Source: Zasmidium citrigriseum
Taxonomy: Eukaryota > Ascomycota > Dothideomycetes > Mycosphaerellales > Mycosphaerellaceae
DNA length: 64,000 nt
Direction: 5' to 3'
Assembly (NCBI GenBank): GCA_002786025.1
Contig: NHNW01000007.1
Location: 310,001 to 374,000 of the forward strand
Shown one piece after another: positions 33,855-44,002 of the stretch. A model generated the notes under the pieces. The model was not told the DNA's origin and made no database searches. It worked only from the letters and a program-made list of their open reading frames with translations. The translations under genes and the position numbers were made by a program. Each line of letters begins with the position of its first letter. The first letter of the stretch is position 1.

Positions 33855-36649
33855 ATGGCCCGCAAGCACTTCTCTCTCCGCCCCATCTTCCGCCGCCTGT
33901 CCTCCAAACACTCCGTCACCGCCGAGAGCAGCGCCAGCGACGCCAGCGAGTCGACCAACATCACCTCCACCTCGACGTCCCCCAACCTGCCGACCTGCAC
34001 CGCCACGCCCACCGCCCCGCGAAGAACATCGTCGCTGAAGCTGCTGAGGGACAAGTTCCGAGCTCAGGACGCGGATATCCCGGAGTTTCCTGAGGAGCTT
34101 CGCAGTGGTAGCGTTCCTAGCCTGAACGCTGCCGCCGTGGTGCGGCAACAGTCCTCATCAACGCGGAAGAGGGTGGGCTCAGATCCTACGGACAAGCTGC
34201 CAGCGGTGGTGCAGACGGAAGAGTTGGGCATCGACGGTGCAGATTCACCTCGCTCCAAGCCGGATCCGCACACCACCGCCAACAATCCTGAACAACTACC
34301 AGATCTGAAGTTGGATGTCGACGTGAAGAACCCGCGGCTCGTCGTCGAAGAGCCCACGCCTGAAGCTCTTGGCCGCGAGTCACGCCAACTGGATAGCTTT
34401 GAGTGAGTCCCTCCACATTTGCTTGCTATGATCTGCGATTTCGCTCGATGTCGTGCATGAGCTATCGCCCATCAGCTGCCTGCATCATCCGCCAAATTCT
34501 TCAAAATGTTTCATAGCTTCTTCGTGTCTTCTGCTTTGAACGCTCATCTGGTCATTGCTCGGCTAATGCGGAACGTAGCTTCGCGCAGCGTCCTGCGTCT
34601 GGACATCTTTCCAACACCAGCTCCGAGCACACCTCCCAGCCTGGCCTCGCCCGCGCCGTATCACCGACCCTATCCGCCAAAAGCTTCCACCTCCCGCTCG
34701 ACGCCGACACTCGCCGCCAGAGCATCGTCGGCAGCGCCAATGCTAAGATCGTGAAGACGCTCATCGACGCTCCGCCTCGAGCCGACGCCCTTCCCACCAG
34801 TGCCAGCACGAGCGCCCTACCGACTGGCGACCTGAACGGCTACTTCACCTCGAGCATTCCCAACATGGCCGCCATGCTACATCGCAAGATCTGGGTCAAG
34901 CGGCCTAATGCGTCGGCGACTCTGGTACAGATTCGAGAAGACGACCTGGTGGACGACGTGAGGGAGATGATTCTTCGGAAGTATGCCAACTCGCTGGGGA
35001 AGACCTTCGATGCACCCGACATGACACTTTCGATCGTCGCACGAACAGATCACGCAGGCCCTAGGAGCATACGGATGCTTGGGCCGGAAGAAGAGATGTG
35101 CAGGACAATAGATTCTTATTACCCTGGGGGCCAAACAGTGGAGGAAGCCCTGATTATCGATGTGCCCCAAAAGAAGACACCTAGACCATCACCACGGAAC
35201 ATTCAATACCAATCCTACCACGGGATGGAGGATCTGAGGCCGCACGAGAACGGTACGGACTATTTCCCTCCCATGCCGGCCGTGATCCAACCCACGCTGC
35301 CCCACACTGTGATACAAGCCAACGGTCGCGAAATCCATCACTCCGTTTCTGCCGCTGACCATCCAAGGTCGATATCAGTATTGAACACTGGACAAATAGC
35401 GCCGCTACCCTCGCCTGGCGGGAGGAGCAGAGGGCATCGCGCGGAAAGGGAACACAGACCTAAGTATGGACGACAGCACACTTCATCACCTACTATCATC
35501 ACACACAGCAGCTCAGCCGCACCACCTACCAGTGCACCACCACAACCACCAGCACACCTACCGCACAGACAATCTAACAGACCTCGAGTTGATTCTACCG
35601 CTTCCGAGCACCACCATCCTAATGGCCTTGCTTCCGCGCCACCTCTTCCCACACCACCGGCACCTGAAGCAGTAGCAATGGGCAGAACAAGCTCCAATCC
35701 ACCTACTCCATCCGGTGGAGCTCCTGGCTCCGCACATCCACATCGAAGCTCTCGACCGAAGAAGACTAGAAAGCCAACACCCGACCGACTGGTTTCGAAA
35801 CGTGGAAGTCAGCCTCCCACTGATACGTGGGCCCCGAATGCTACACTACCCAACGTGTCGAGCATGCTCGATGGCTCCGTGCCGCCGATCAACGTCCTGA
35901 TTGTCGAAGACAACATCATCAATCTTCGTATTCTGGAGGGTCTGATGAAGAGGTTGAAGGTGCGATGGCAGACGGCGATGAACGGACAGATTGCCGTGGA
36001 TAAGTGGAAGCAGGGCGGGTATCATTTGGTGTTGATGGACATTCAAATGCCAATCATGAACGGACTGCAAGCCACCAAGGAGATCCGAAGGTTGGAGAGG
36101 GTCAACGGTATTGGCGTTTTCTCGTCCTCTGCCCCTGCTAGTCCCATGGAGAAGGGAGACGGCGGAGATGATAAAGGCAAGGGCAAAGCGCACAACCCCG
36201 AGGACGATAGGTTGGCCAAGGGTGAAGGGCTGTTCAAGTCTCCGGTCATCATTGTCGCGCTCACGGCTTCTTCCTTGCAATCCGATCGGCACGAGGCGCT
36301 TGCGGCTGGATGCAACGATTTCTTGACGAAGCCGGTTAACTTCGTCTGGCTTGAGCGGAAGGTCAAGGAATGGGGATGCATGCAAGCGTTGATTGATTTC
36401 GATGGGTGGAGAAAATGGAAGGACTACGCTGCGAAGGAGGAGGAGTCAAAGTCGGAAGAACAGAAGCAGAAGGAGAGAGAAAAGGAGGAGAAGGAAAAGA
36501 TCAAGATGGAGAAGATGGCCAAGCTACAAGAGAAGCAACGGCAAAAGAAGGAGGAGGATCAGAGGAAGAAGCGGCAGAGTATGGAGGCCACGGGTGCGAA
36601 CGTGGTTAAGGACATCCCGGAAGAACCTGCATCTGTCGAGGTGTCGTGA
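33855..36649 (+). CDS. SSK1: SSK1-type response regulator of the HOG stress pathway
   Basis: Two exons, 33855-34402 and 34579-36649, with a 176-bp intron (GTGAGT...CGTAG); product about 872 aa. The N-terminal two thirds are largely disordered, with a conserved-looking island (residues about 240-350: MLHRKIWVKRPNASATLVQI, SLGKTFDAPDMTLSI). The receiver domain lies at about 618-790: the acidic pair in VLIVEDN, the phospho-acceptor aspartate in LVLMDIQMP (D670), TAS in ALTASS, and the lysine in FLTKPVNF. A Lys/Glu-rich coiled tail follows. Dephosphorylated Ssk1 activates the MAPKKK Ssk2 in the high-osmolarity pathway; Ypd1 phosphorylates the aspartate. The receiver carries an inserted Gly/Lys/Asp-rich loop (about residues 700-725), a feature also seen in other fungal Ssk1 proteins. 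Confidence 0.92.
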
Positions 36650-37473
36650 TGAAGACATGATGCTGGCTTGCGAGCTTGAACATTCTTGAGGATCTGGACG
36701 ATTTTGGTGTTTTGCTGCAAGCATGGCGTGCATATGAGCGATGGCGTTTTTGGGTCTGATTGGACATGGGAAGAACGCGAGTGTTCTTCTTTGACGTGAC
36801 GAGCAGAGCGCGGATACCCAGAGTCTTTGCTTGCTTGTTCGCATAGCCTATAGTATTATCAACCTCAGAAAGGACATGAAAGGAAGAGAAAGATGACATG
36901 ATTCAAATGATTATAAAGCAAGCTCAGCTCAGCTACGTTCTGACACTTGAGCTAACATGTCAGAAGGATCAGGTTCAATCTCGCACTCGTACCACCACAT
37001 GTGCACTATGTGACTGCGAAATCTTGTTGGATGGAAATCCACTTCGACATGTGATCTGAGAGGATTCACTTGGAACGCTATCGTTGCCTTTTTCGGCCGT
37101 ACCCTCGACAGGGATTTTGATCCTGCGGGGTTGCGATTCGTTCCTGCTTTAGCCTGAAGGGTAGCTACTCGGACTAGACGATTCGGAGGGACCGAGGGAT
37201 TCTTTCCAACGACACGTTGCTGAGTTTCGCTGCTTTGCTCGACGCTTTGCACAAAAGTTGTGAAGTGGTCAATTCCCGGTGGTCTTTCTGCGGACTGTAA
37301 GCGAAGTGAAAGTTGGCTGCCTTGCGAGTGACGATGGATGCGAGTCGAAGGATTCGAGAGATTGGGGGGCATATAAGAGGTGGAGGCGTAAGTCTTTTCC
37401 ATGATCTCGCACTTTGCTCTCTTCATTTTGAGAGAGTGTTGATAAGGACTGATTTGATTTCGAATAGGCCAAT
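36650..37473. other. Region between SSK1 and the esterase gene
   Basis: About 0.8 kb. It includes the 3' flank of SSK1, the possible small gene at 36929-37426 and the promoter of the beta-lactamase-family gene. Confidence 0.5.
36929..37426 (-). CDS. Possible hypothetical protein (up to 165 aa)
   Basis: An uninterrupted frame with a normal amino-acid mix (for example FQVNPLRSHVEVDFHPTRFRSHIVHMWWYECEIEPDP) and no low complexity. It is divergent from the esterase gene, with only 47 bp between the starts if ATG 37426 is used; ATG 37402 (MEKTYASTSYMPP) is an alternative. No domain recognised. It may equally be a chance frame. Confidence 0.3.
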   Translation of the reverse strand: MKRAKCEIMEKTYASTSYMPPNLSNPSTRIHRHSQGSQLSLRLQSAERPPGIDHFTTFVQSVEQSSETQQRVVGKNPSVPPNRLVRVATLQAKAGTNRNPAGSKSLSRVRPKKATIAFQVNPLRSHVEVDFHPTRFRSHIVHMWWYECEIEPDPSDMLAQVSERS

Positions 37474-38780
37474 ATGTCGTCCATCCAAGCGGAACTTGAG
37501 AAAGCCCTGGACCAGGGCGTCAAAGATGGGAAGATCCCCCATGCGGTTGTTTATGCTACGAATCGGGATGGTGAGTGCATCCTAACTTGCTGTGAGGGTA
37601 TGAGGGACTGATGAGGATATTTGCAGGGAGCTTCCAGTACCACTACGCCACTGGGTATCAGAAATTGGGCATTGATGATACGCCGATCAAGGAGGATGCG
37701 GTTTTCATGCTGGCCTCGCAGACGAAACTGCTCACTTCTATTGCGGCGATGCAGGTTGTGGAACAGGGATTCATCGGACTGGATGATGATGTATCGAAAC
37801 ATATCCCTGAGCTTAGCGCCAACGGAATCTTGAAAGGCTTCGACGACGACGATAAAGCTATCGTCAAGCCCGTCACGAAGAAAATCACACTGAGGCACTT
37901 GCTGAGCCACTCTTCTGGAGCGACGTACCCCATGCTACCGGACATTATCAAGCACCAGCAGCAGAAGGGACAATGGGGACCTCATGTTGAGAAAGCCGGG
38001 AAGATTGTTGATCGGTATACCTGTGCTATGGTCTCTGAACCGGGAGAGGGATGGATGTATTCTACCGGACTCGACTGGACTGGTCTTCTTATTCATAGGC
38101 TTACGGGCTTGGACTTGGAGGGTTGGATGCAGAAAAATCTGTTTCCGAACTTGGGGATTGAGAATATTACGTTTTGGCCGCAGAAGAGGTCAGATCTAAA
38201 CTCCAAAATCCCCCAACTCACCTCCCGCAACGAAGCCGGCGAACTCGTCCCCAACAACGACGATACCCTCAACACCCACTCCACAGAATGCTACGGCGGG
38301 CACGGCGCCTACGCTCAGTTGGGGGACTACATAAAAGTCCTACACTCCCTTCTCGCCAACGACGGGAAGATTCTCAAACCGGAAACCGTGGATGAGATGT
38401 TCTCCCCGCAGTTGGGCGATGGCTCCAAGGCGGCGTATAATGGGTTTTTGAAGCATTGGCACACGATGCTGATTGGCGAGGTTACGGAGGGTATTGAGGG
38501 GGATTATGGGTTGGGGGGCGGGTTGTGGTTGCAGGATGATGTAGGGAGGAGGAGGAAGGGGACGATGCATTGGGGCGGGTTTTATAATCCGTTTTGGATG
38601 ATTGATCGCGAGGCCGGGCTGGCGCTGACGTTTGGGACGCAGGTTATTCCGCCGGGGGACTCGGTAAGTGCTTTTTGGTGTGCTTTTGTGAGAGCGGTTG
38701 CTAATGTGATTTAGGGATGTAAAGAGATGACTGGTGTGTTTGAGAGGGCGGTGTATAGGATGGCAGGGGTGGAGAAGTAG
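37474..38780 (+). CDS. Beta-lactamase-family serine hydrolase (esterase/transesterase-like)
   Basis: Three exons, 37474-37570, 37627-38663 and 38715-38780, give 399 aa. The first exon is short (MSSIQAELEKALDQGVKDG). The catalytic SxxK tetrad is SQTK in FMLASQTKLLTSIA. The second-motif tyrosine is in GWMYSTGLDWTG, and HWGGF near the end replaces the KTG of true beta-lactamases. This is the arrangement of class-C-type esterases and of the LovD-like acyltransferases used in fungal secondary metabolism. No biosynthetic neighbours are adjacent, so a general esterase is as likely. Confidence 0.88.
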
Positions 38781-38838
38781 ATGGAAAGCCACAGAAAAAG
38801 GCACGTGCTCGATTGCGAGTGAATTGAACGACAGCTCT

Positions 38839-38856
38839 CACATGAATGCCAAGACA
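38839..38856 (+). promoter_or_regulatory. Upstream motif of BTB paralogue P7
   Basis: CTCACATGAATGCCAAGACAG, about 135 bp before the P7 ATG, matches the GCCAAGAC core and part of the CAC box found upstream of P1, P2, P4, P5 and P8. The second (TTAAGG) box is not evident. Confidence 0.45.
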
Positions 38857-38987
38857 GCGCACAGAAATGCTGCACTTGAACTTGCAGCTCGCCCCAAAAA
38901 GTCTTCTCTCCTCTTCTTACAAACCATCGACGACCGACAGTTGCAACTGACTCCAGCATCAAGAATCCGACAAAACCACTACACGAG

Positions 38988-39843
38988 ATGAGTTGGCGTT
39001 CAGTCAAGTAAGCCTGCGCTCTTCTTCGCACTACTCTTCGGACTAACAGAGCTAGTCTGCTGCGCGACCCGCAGTACAGCGACGCAATGATCTTGTGCGG
39101 CGACAAAGAATGGAAGGTCCATAAGGTCGTCCTCTGCACTCAATCCAAGTACTTCGCCGCGGCATTCAACGGAAACTGGGAGGCACGTAGAGGCTCGAGT
39201 CGGAGCTCCCAACACTTCGCTAACACACTATCAGGAAGCGAGAAAGGGCGAGATCACTCTCAATGACCACGAACCCGATGTGGTCGACTCTGTCATTCAG
39301 TATCTGTACACGTCAGGCTACACAGTGGACGAGAACTACTTGGGCGAAAGCCGCGAGCTAGTCCCAGTCCTCCATCACATTCAAGTCCACATTCTCGCCG
39401 ACAAGCTTCAACTGCCCCTCCTAGCCGCGAATGCCGCGGGACGATTCGAAGACCAGATAGGAGAGAGCGACTGGAAATCCGACGGCTTCGCCCAAGCCAT
39501 CCGAGAACTCTACGAAAACGGCCCCGAAGACCGAGACATGCGTACCGCGGCCGTGAATGCGAGTGCCCGTCATGCGAAGGCGCTCCTGGAGGACGACTAC
39601 GGAGCCGCATTCCGCCAGGTAGTCGAAGAAGTGCCGACATTTGGGACTGAGTTCCAATTGCGCGCCATCCAGTACGCTAGATCCTACGTGGCGAACTGCG
39701 ACCGGTACTTCTGCCAGAGCGATCGCAAGGTGGCTAGGATGAAGGGTTCCCAATTCCGGGGAGAGTGTCCGTATTGTCGTATGGCAGTCCCGGGACCGAA
39801 GCATAACAAGGTTGAGGGACACGTCGAGCTTTCAGTCACATAG
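38988..39843 (+). CDS. BTB/POZ protein with C-terminal zinc-ribbon-like tail, paralogue P7 (GC-AG intron)
   Basis: Three exons, 38988-39007, 39056-39182 (127 bp) and 39235-39843, give 251 aa. The second intron starts GCACGT and not GT: only this donor keeps the NGNWE|EARKGEITL junction in phase and keeps exon 2 at 127 bp, exactly as in P2-P5. BTB pattern: PQYSDAMILCGDKEWKVHKVVLC, TQSKYFAAAFNGNWE, VIQYLYTSGYTVD and HIQVHILADKLQLPLLAANAA. The shared EVPTFGTEFQLRA segment is present. The tail CDRYFC...CPYC has a wider first Cys spacing. Confidence 0.83.
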
Positions 39844-39948
39844 GTACAGATAGATGCAGGGATACGGCGATGCGTATGCGTCGACGCGAGAGCATTTCTA
39901 GCTCGAAGCAGGACAGCTTATCACCAACAGAATGAACCACATCATTCA

Positions 39949-39992
39949 TATGAACGCCAAGACCCCAAGCCAAACTCAAATTTTGAGCTTAA
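39949..39992 (+). promoter_or_regulatory. Conserved upstream motif of BTB paralogue P8
   Basis: CATTCATATGAACGCCAAGAC (39944-39964) followed nearer the gene by TTTTGAGCTTAATAAAACTT (39981-40000). Closely parallels the P5 element, although P8 is on the other strand and 10 kb away. Confidence 0.6.
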
Positions 39993-40062
39993 TAAAACTT
40001 TAGCCCCTGCATCTCAGCGTTTGACCTCTTTCCTTCCGAAACATATCAACATCATTGCGACG

Positions 40063-41001
40063 ATGTATCAAAATTCCTATGGTCACTACCAGTCGCAGAA
40101 AGTACCCTATCTAGTGACTTTAGAAATACCAAAGTAGGTTCCACACTGGTGGTCGAACTGCACCGGCGAACTAACAACATGTGACAGGCTTTTGTCCAAC
40201 GGCAAATACAGCGACCTGGTCCTCGAATGCAACGGCCATGAGTGGAAAGTCCACAAATTCGTGCTGTGCACCCTGTCGAGCTTCTTCGCAAAGGCATGTG
40301 AAGGCAACACCTGGGAGGTATGTTGTGCTTTACTGCCGATGAAATAGTACTTGACGTTAATACGTGGGCAGGAAGCCAAACAGGGCAGGATCTCACTACC
40401 AGATGACAATTTCGAAGCTGTCGACGCTGTCTTGCGGTTCCTGTATACCTCCATCTACAAACATGACGACACTACATTTGGCCGAAAGCGAGAGCTTAGC
40501 CCAATGGTTCTGGATGTGCTAGTTTACACCCTGGCGGACAAGTTGGACGTTCAAGACCTTGTGAAGATGGCCTCGGATAGCTTCTGCGAGCGGGTGAGGA
40601 AGGATTGGAACATCCCGGCCTTTGCGGAGGCCATTCGTGAGTTGTGGACGAATGCTCCCGAGAGGGACCGCAAAATGCACGACGCCGCTGTTACTCATAG
40701 TGCACTGCATTCGAAGGAACTGCTGAGGGAAGATTATGGGCTCGAATTTCGAAAAGTCGTGGACGAAATCTCCACGTTCGGCACGGAATTCCAGCTCATG
40801 GCGATCGGGCAGCGACGGAAAATGATTGACAGCAGCCCGCGCTATCTCTGCGAGAACAGGCGAGGCCTTTTCGCCGTGACACTGGATGGCAGCGTCGCAG
40901 ATCAGAAGTGCCCGTTTTGCAACTGGACACTTGGTTCCTATGGATATGGAAGAGCACATCATGAAGTTCGAGAAGAGATGGTCTTAGATAAGGAGCCCTG
41001 A
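40063..41001 (+). CDS. BTB/POZ protein, paralogue P8 (degenerate ribbon)
   Basis: Three exons, 40063-40133, 40188-40317 (130 bp) and 40372-41001, give 276 aa. The BTB pattern is GKYSDLVLECNGHEWKVHKFVLC, LSSFFAKACEGNTWE, VLRFLYTSIYKHDD and VLVYTLADKLDVQDLVKMA; the EISTFGTEFQLMAIGQ segment closely matches P7. In the tail only CPFC is intact: the first pair is reduced to a single Cys (YLCENRRG), so zinc binding may be lost. P7 and P8 form their own subgroup, adjacent head to tail. Confidence 0.85.
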
Positions 41002-41360
41002 GAACGACACCTGGCCTAATGTCTGTCATATACAGTGCTTCAGGAGCCACCGCTCATGTGCGTCTCAACATCTAGGAGGTACAGCGTAGACCGCTCTCAA
41101 AAGAGTCTTTCGAGATTACTTGTTCCTCCTCTCATTGTACATTAGTCTACTACGATCTGCATCGTCAAGTGCAAACCTCGCCATTGGTTATGTAATACTA
41201 GTAAACCAAGATCAACAGGACGTAGCCGTCGCCATTCTTCCGTCACATTAGCCTAACCAACTGAAACCCTTTGATGCTAAGCCAGCCCCAAGTCCCAACG
41301 TCGATGCACATCCTCCTCATCACTCGACACATCCTCCTCCTTGTCCTCTCTCCTCAACAC
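41002..41360. other. Intergenic region
   Basis: About 0.36 kb between convergent transcription units. No gene seen. Confidence 0.5.
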
Positions 41361-41747
41361 TCACTCCCTCTTCTCCGGCACCTGCACAACAGCAGGAACC
41401 GGTACCGTAAGCACGACAGGCTTCGGTGGCATATAGTCATACATTCCAGGCAAGATCCCAATCGTCCCTCTCAAGCTCGTGTGAGTCCCTGACCCATCAG
41501 GGAAGAACGTAAAGTTTGTCCCATCCATGCAGAAGTAGGTCTGCTTTGCGTAAGCAGGAGGCATGAAAGTGCCGTAGCGGTGAGTCGTGGCATCGAAGTA
41601 GCGGATCGTTTGGTTCGAATTATTGTGATAGAGCTTTGAAAGCAGAAGCCAGACCCGTCGATGTTGACGAAGAGACGGGGATGTCAATATTCCATAGAAA
41701 CTTTTCCCAAAGGGTTCGAAGGACCAACAGTGTGGTAAGTCATACAT
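41361..41747 (-). CDS. Small hypothetical protein overlapping the aquaporin 3' end
   Basis: Open frame from ATG 41747, 128 aa, on the same strand as the aquaporin and overlapping its stop codon (41740-41742) in another frame. The C-terminal 90 residues look genuinely coding: QTIRYFDATTHRYGTFMPPA, TYFCMDGTNFTFFPDGSGTH, then a Pro/Val-rich end. The N-terminal part, rich in W, F, R and H, is less convincing. It could be the end of a gene whose first exon I could not define, or an alternative last exon of the aquaporin. No domain recognised. Confidence 0.45.
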   Translation of the reverse strand: MYDLPHCWSFEPFGKSFYGILTSPSLRQHRRVWLLLSKLYHNNSNQTIRYFDATTHRYGTFMPPAYAKQTYFCMDGTNFTFFPDGSGTHTSLRGTIGILPGMYDYMPPKPVVLTVPVPAVVQVPEKRE

Positions 41748-43169
41748 CAACAGCAACGACCTTGTCCTTCCCCCGGCTTCGCCTCATCTGTTCACCGTCA
41801 TCGACGGCCAGTTCATTGGCCGGATCCTGTCTCTGAGCTCGCTCAAAGATTCTCCCATCTGAGAACCTTCTGGCTGGGTCTTGCTTCGTGGTCGGATCGA
41901 ATCGTCCATCTCTCCGGTGTCGATAATAAGGATAGTGCTGATAGTGCTGTTTCCTCGAAGTGTCTCCTCGTTCCTGACTATCGTTCGCTCCACGTTGTTT
42001 CGGGTCGGCCAGGCTGTGCCTTCGACTCCTTGGGCTTGCGGGACCTGGGCTTTGCGTTATGCGACGGGTCTGCAGTAGAGGGCTGGTCTCAGATAGTAGC
42101 CATGCAGCCTGCTCTGATTCGACTGCCCAATAGTTGAAATACCGAACCAGGTGGTAGTAGCTGCTCGCCAGGAGCGCACCTAGGCATGGACCGGCCTGTC
42201 ATGATCAGTATTCCTGGTTCTCTCGGAATGGCGGGGGCAGTGGATACCCAATAGATCCAATGGTATCTGGGAAAGTCTCGTGAGGCAATGCAAGGAGCCA
42301 ACGCTCGCAGTGGATTGAGCGCTGCACCCGTATAGGCTGCGCCGGCTAGCTGAGCTACGAAGTAGAGAATGCCCATTGCGATAGAGGTGGTGGACTATGT
42401 TGAGGTCAGCTTGCCATGGTTCAACGGATTTGTGGTGAACTCTCACATTCGGATCCAAATCTTCAGCTGCCATTACAAGGCCTGCGAAGACAAATATGGC
42501 TGTGAGGAACTGCCAGATCGTCAACTTCGGATCGATAGTGGGATACAACTGATAGTACCATCTCCAGAAAAAGCCCTTGAAGCAGATGAACCTTGGGGCC
42601 CAATACGGTTTGCAATGTTCGTATGTCTCTTGGCACGAGGATCCTCACGGTCTCGCCTGCCAGTATGGCCCCGAGGAACTGGACTGGGAAGAACATAATG
42701 CCTCGTAAAGGTGGCAGCTCGCCGCAAAGTACGAGACTGAGAGTGGCTACGGGATTGAAGAAGCCTCCACTGATGCCATACCTGGAGCATTCTCAGCATC
42801 GAACAGAAACCCGTCTTGTGGGCGCCGCATACATCAAATAGAGAACGCCGAGGAAGGAGAAGCTGTATGACAGAGCAACGTAGATGATGGTTCCTGACTG
42901 TGTTGAGGGTGCTTCGTAGATTGCGGCAGAGTGCCCAAGGAAGCCGAGGAGGAAGAACCTGTAACTCGAGATGAGCATGTGAGTAACGCTGTTGGTGCTG
43001 TGCCTGAGTACATGTATGTCCCCACAAACTCTCCTGAAGCAGCCACCAGATGATTCCGAAGAGCGGACTGTTTGTGCGAATCGCTCACTTCGAAGTAGCC
43101 GTACAAGGGCTTGTGCATCACACTTCCCGCGGAGGCTGCATGCATCGCCGTCTTCGAGAAGCTGGACAT
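41740..43169 (-). CDS. Aquaporin/MIP-family channel with altered NPA boxes (six exons)
   Basis: Six exons, 43012-43169, 42833-42958, 42559-42781, 42447-42509, 42248-42394 and 41740-42195, all GT-AG and phase-consistent, give 390 aa. Six membrane helices are recognisable, starting ASGEFVGTYMFFLLGFLGH and ending [25 protein letters not shown]. The first half-helix motif is FFNPVATLSL (NPV) and the second is LNPLRALAPC (NPL), so both NPA boxes have a changed third residue while the selectivity-filter arginine after the second is kept. The rest matches the MIP fold (QFLGAILAG, AQLAGAAYTG). A long hydrophilic Arg/Gln/Asp-rich C-tail follows (about 130 aa). Such NPA variants are known among fungal and plant MIPs and alter solute selectivity; the solute here is unknown. 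Confidence 0.85.
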
Positions 43170-44002
43170 CCTGGGCAACTCGTCGTCCTCAACTCTCAGT
43201 GAATATCGTAGCAGAGGCGGTCGCTCAATTTCGCTAAGATGATGGTCTGCATGTTTAGAAAGAAAGTCGGTGCCTTCAAAGGTGATGACGAGGCGTTGGG
43301 TCAGGACATTTCAGACGTCCAGCAAAGAAGTTGGCAGAAGCGTTCCATCCCACGGACTTTGTATTGTACTTGGGAGCTCAGCCATCTTCTTGCCTGGCAT
43401 GTCCCAGTTCTTGTGAATCTTAAGACCTGGGCTGTGAGGAAGGGATCCATGCTACTGGCAGCACTCTATCGTGATCAAGAATCACGGTGCATAAAACGTA
43501 CTGTATGCCTAGAAGTTTCGAGTCCTATAGTACGTCAATGTTCCAGCGACACCTCCATGTATCTTCCGTGGGACATGAGTGAATTATTATTGCCGTCGAC
43601 ACCAATGTATCGTCTGGACAGGCGCGAACACGACGCGGTGTTATTGGAGCGCGTCGAAAAGGCATTCGGGACGATTTTCTTATCGTCGGCCGCTCCTGAG
43701 CTCCAGAGCGGTCCCAAAACAGCCCGAGTGGTCGTCTGAGATCTGGAGATGCCCCCAATTTCGATGCGATCGAGTCTTTGTTGATGATGCAGAGAACAGA
43801 GTGGATAGTATCCGGTCAAATCTGGCCGTTGGCCGGACAGTTCAAAGCCCGGTCGAGAAGCGCAAGGATCGGATGATCGAAAATGACCTCACGACTTTCC
43901 GCCAGCTCCAACATACGTAGCTCCCAACAAAGGCACGCGTCTGGACAGCATACAAATGTAGCTAACGACCCTCCTTCTACCTCGAGGTAGGTATCGATCA
44001 CA
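43170..44002. other. Divergent intergenic region (aquaporin / DUF1295)
   Basis: About 0.8 kb shared by two divergent promoters. A plus-strand frame at 43239-43739 has no domain and is probably chance. Confidence 0.45.

Noticed and set aside
43239..43739. Plus-strand frame of 166 codons between aquaporin and DUF1295 genes
   Set aside because: No domain, and it occupies the shared promoter of two divergent genes; evidence insufficient.
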